Positions 19,259 to 21,537 of a DNA stretch of 21,537 bases are shown in pieces (position 1 is the stretch's first letter; every line of letters starts with the position of its first letter). The translations under genes and the position numbers were made by a program. The notes below the pieces were generated by a model. That model saw nothing but the letters and a program-made list of their open reading frames with translations, was not told the DNA's origin and did no database searches. This DNA comes from a virus. The stretch covers positions 1 to 21,537 of the IMG/VR virus record IMGVR_UViG_3300009605_000186; one strand, 5' to 3'.

Positions 19259-21537
19259 TTGCCTTCAAGTTTTGTATTAAATGTAACCGGTAGACTTAGA
19301 ACTATTGCAGTTTCTCAGGAAGCTGTAAGTCGCGCTGCAAAACAGATTAGCTCTGGGTTAAAAGCTGCTACTGGAAAAAGGCTAACTCAAGAGGTTACTG
19401 TTATCATAAGTTCTAAGGGCCAGCAGGCTCTTAAAAGGGATATGAAGGCGGCTGTTGGGTCAGCCCAAAAAGCCTTAGGAAAATTAGGAACGGCTAAAAC
19501 AGGAAAGCAAAAAGCCCAAGCGATTGTACAAGTAGAAAAGTCTCTAAGAAATCTTCAGGTTCTTTCTAGGGAGGCTGGTGCTACACTGGACCTAATGTTC
19601 TCTAAAAAGCCCGGTGCCACCAAACAGATAGGTCAGATGAAACAGTTTCAGAGAGAGGTTGGAATTGTTACAAGCCAACTAAATAAAGCTGCTCAGGCTC
19701 ACGCAGAACTAGCACAATCAAAAATTAAACTAAGACCATCAAGGGGTGGCGGCGCTGCCGTTGGTCTTATTGGCGGTCCTGAAGTTGGGCTAACTATAGA
19801 TCCTAGAGCCAAGGCCGCATCTGCTGCTCGAAAAAGAGCGGAAGCAGAAAGGCTGAGAGCGATAAAAGAAGCGGCTAGAGAAAAAGCAAGAGCCGCTGCG
19901 CAAGAAAAGAAACAGACCGTAGAGGTCCGCAAAATGAAGAAGCTGCAGGTTGAGCTTAACCAAAGAGTTGTAGAATATGTAAGACTTTTGCAAAAAGCAG
20001 ATATAGCAGCAGAAAGAGTTGCTAAGTCAACAGGTAGAACCTTTACTCCAAGATCAACTCAGACATTGCAAAAACAGGCGCGAAAAGACATCTTTGGATC
20101 TGGAGATATAACAGATGCTAGAAGAATAAAATCTAAAGAGAGGTTAGCAAGATCTACAGATCGCGCAGTGTTGGCAACAAGAAAGCAAAGAACTGAGCTG
20201 GCTCTTCTTAGCGATACGATAAGACAAGTTGGCGTACAACAGACTATGTATAATAAAACGGTCAAGAACTCTCTTGGCCCACTTCAAAAGTTTGGTAATC
20301 AGGCTGCGTTGGCTGCTAGAAGATATGCTGCGTACCTGTTACCAACCACGGGACTGTTTGCGGTTATTGGTGCAATTAGAAGTAGTGTTGAGGCATTCAA
20401 GGAGTTTGAGGCAGAGCAAACAAAACTTGCACAAATTCTTGAGGTACCACAGAATTCTATTAGAGATTTTACTCAGCAATTACTTGATCTTTCTACAGCT
20501 ACAGGCGTAGCTGGACAAGACATCCTTAGGGTTGCAAGATTGCTAGCTCAGGCCGGTTTTGGTAGAGGGACAACGGGACAACAAGACCTTATTGATTCAA
20601 CCGAAGCTATTGTTCGCACACAACTTCTTGCTACATTTGGATCAGCTGAATCAGTTGTAGATGGTCTTATTGCTGTCTTCAAACAGTTTAACAAGGAACT
20701 AGTAGACACTGGGGATATTCTGGATGTTACTAACCAGCTCGCAAAGGATTTTGCTACTGAATCAAAGGATATATTTGAAGGTATTAAGAGGGGCGGTGCA
20801 GTTTTCGCTGTTGGCAATGCAAGCTTTGAAGAGTTTGCTGGACTTATGACCTTGATTCGTGCTGAGACTAGAGAAAGCGCTAGAATGCTTGGAACGTTCT
20901 TTAAGTCTATTGGCGCTAGATTATTCCGTAAAGACATAGAAGAACTCTTAGAAGATGTTGATGCGAGAATAATTCAAGTAGATAATGTTGCTACTCGTCT
21001 CCGGCTTTTAGCGGCTTCGTTTGAAAAGCTTGATGCTGGTGAAAAGATTAGGGTGGCAACTCAAATCTCCGGAGTTAGACAGGCCTCTCGTCTTGTAAAT
21101 ATTTTGAACGCCATTAATAGAGATGCTGGTAAAATTGATATTAGTATTATTAAGTCTATTGGGTCAGCGGAAAGAGATGCCGCAAAAAGACTAGACGACC
21201 TCGTAGTTAAGTTTCAAATTGCCCAACGAGAAATTAATAAGACTGTCATTAAATTCATAGAAACAGACACGGTAAAAACAATTATTAATCTTTTTACGAA
21301 GATGATCGGGGGAATAGGTGCAGCGTTTGGCGCGCTAGCTCCTATACTAGCTCCCATAACAGCGTTGGTCGGAACCCTTGGGGCTATATCATTTACTAAA
21401 TCGTTTGCGAAGGGCATGGGTATTATCGGTGGAGGCCGTAGAGACCTCGCTAGCAAAGCGCTTGTTGCAGCAACTACAACTAATACTGGGTCGGTAACAA
21501 GGTTGACAGCTTCGATAGACAGGCTTAGTGGAGTAGC
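19259..21537 (+). CDS. Tail tape measure protein (truncated by window edge)
   Basis: A TP901-type tape measure protein; 759 codons are seen with no stop and the end lies beyond the window. It sets tail length and is threaded through the tube. The first ~360 residues are helical and Ala/Lys/Arg-rich (AREKARAAAQEKK) after an opening FVLNVTGRL. The TP901 core runs from ~380 to 570 (FEAEQTKLAQILEV, TATGVAGQDILRVARLLAQAG, FATESKDIFEGIKRGG, RMLGTFFKSIGARL). Hydrophobic segments lie at ~355-372 and ~682-712. The start is TTG at 19259: AAAGGA lies 9 bases upstream, an in-frame stop is at 19238-19240, and no ATG lies in between. The end and any lytic domain are not visible. Confidence 0.88.
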   Translation, partial: MPSSFVLNVTGRLRTIAVSQEAVSRAAKQISSGLKAATGKRLTQEVTVIISSKGQQALKRDMKAAVGSAQKALGKLGTAKTGKQKAQAIVQVEKSLRNLQVLSREAGATLDLMFSKKPGATKQIGQMKQFQREVGIVTSQLNKAAQAHAELAQSKIKLRPSRGGGAAVGLIGGPEVGLTIDPRAKAASAARKRAEAERLRAIKEAAREKARAAAQEKKQTVEVRKMKKLQVELNQRVVEYVRLLQKADIAAERVAKSTGRTFTPRSTQTLQKQARKDIFGSGDITDARRIKSKERLARSTDRAVLATRKQRTELALLSDTIRQVGVQQTMYNKTVKNSLGPLQKFGNQAALAARRYAAYLLPTTGLFAVIGAIRSSVEAFKEFEAEQTKLAQILEVPQNSIRDFTQQLLDLSTATGVAGQDILRVARLLAQAGFGRGTTGQQDLIDSTEAIVRTQLLATFGSAESVVDGLIAVFKQFNKELVDTGDILDVTNQLAKDFATESKDIFEGIKRGGAVFAVGNASFEEFAGLMTLIRAETRESARMLGTFFKSIGARLFRKDIEELLEDVDARIIQVDNVATRLRLLAASFEKLDAGEKIRVATQISGVRQASRLVNILNAINRDAGKIDISIIKSIGSAERDAAKRLDDLVVKFQIAQREINKTVIKFIETDTVKTIINLFTKMIGGIGAAFGALAPILAPITALVGTLGAISFTKSFAKGMGIIGGGRRDLASKALVAATTTNTGSVTRLTASIDRLSGV

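Noticed and set aside
20247-20257. TGTATAATAA inside the tape measure gene as promoter
   Set aside because: It lacks the GTG/GGG prefix (ATG before TATAAT) and has no gene start downstream; likely Met-Tyr-Asn-Lys codons.
20548-20937. 129-codon minus-strand ORF
   Set aside because: Antisense to the tape measure core, which is in a clear conserved frame.

Overview
The window is part of a tailed double-stranded DNA bacteriophage genome (Caudoviricetes). It holds the start of a terminase large subunit, a portal protein, a prohead protease/scaffold, an HK97-fold capsid protein, neck proteins, a tail tube protein and the first ~760 residues of a tape measure protein. The DNA looks AT-rich, genes are packed with overlaps or gaps of a few bases, and no bacterial housekeeping gene, tRNA, insertion sequence or CRISPR array is visible. 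The host cannot be named. A phage lipoprotein with a type II signal peptide implies a host with the lipoprotein pathway. Tail gene order (tube, two related pre-tape-measure genes, tape measure, no sheath gene) suggests a long non-contractile tail, but this is an inference.

Left arm, minus strand, 1-3712: six genes that all overlap. In transcription order they are a sigma-factor-like protein, an HTH protein that could be the terminase small subunit, GDP-mannose 4,6-dehydratase (gmd), an HNH endonuclease, an ERCC4/XPF-type nuclease, and the N-terminal ATPase part of TerL, which runs off the window. This arm diverges from the structural genes at a ~80-base region with back-to-back promoter-like elements.

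Right arm, plus strand, 3793-21537: a small HTH protein; a 115-codon ORF that probably continues into a cysteine-rich ORF by a -1 shift on a run of nine A; portal; a small CxxC protein; an acidic disordered protein; prohead protease with a likely nested scaffold gene; putative decoration protein; major capsid protein; five unnamed virion/neck genes; tail tube protein with an internal duplication; a lipoprotein plus a 41-residue membrane protein; three genes, two of them paralogues, in the tail-chaperone position; and the tape measure protein, starting at TTG.

The most notable pattern is a recurring element, [A/G]GTGTATAATnA or GGGTATAATA. It lies 30-46 bases upstream of most transcription-unit heads on both strands and has no visible -35 box. 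With the sigma-like gene at 3092-3712, it suggests a T4-gp55-style late transcription system in which a phage sigma reads only a -10-type element. The second strong observation is the candidate programmed frameshift (or homopolymer sequencing error) at 4366-4374.
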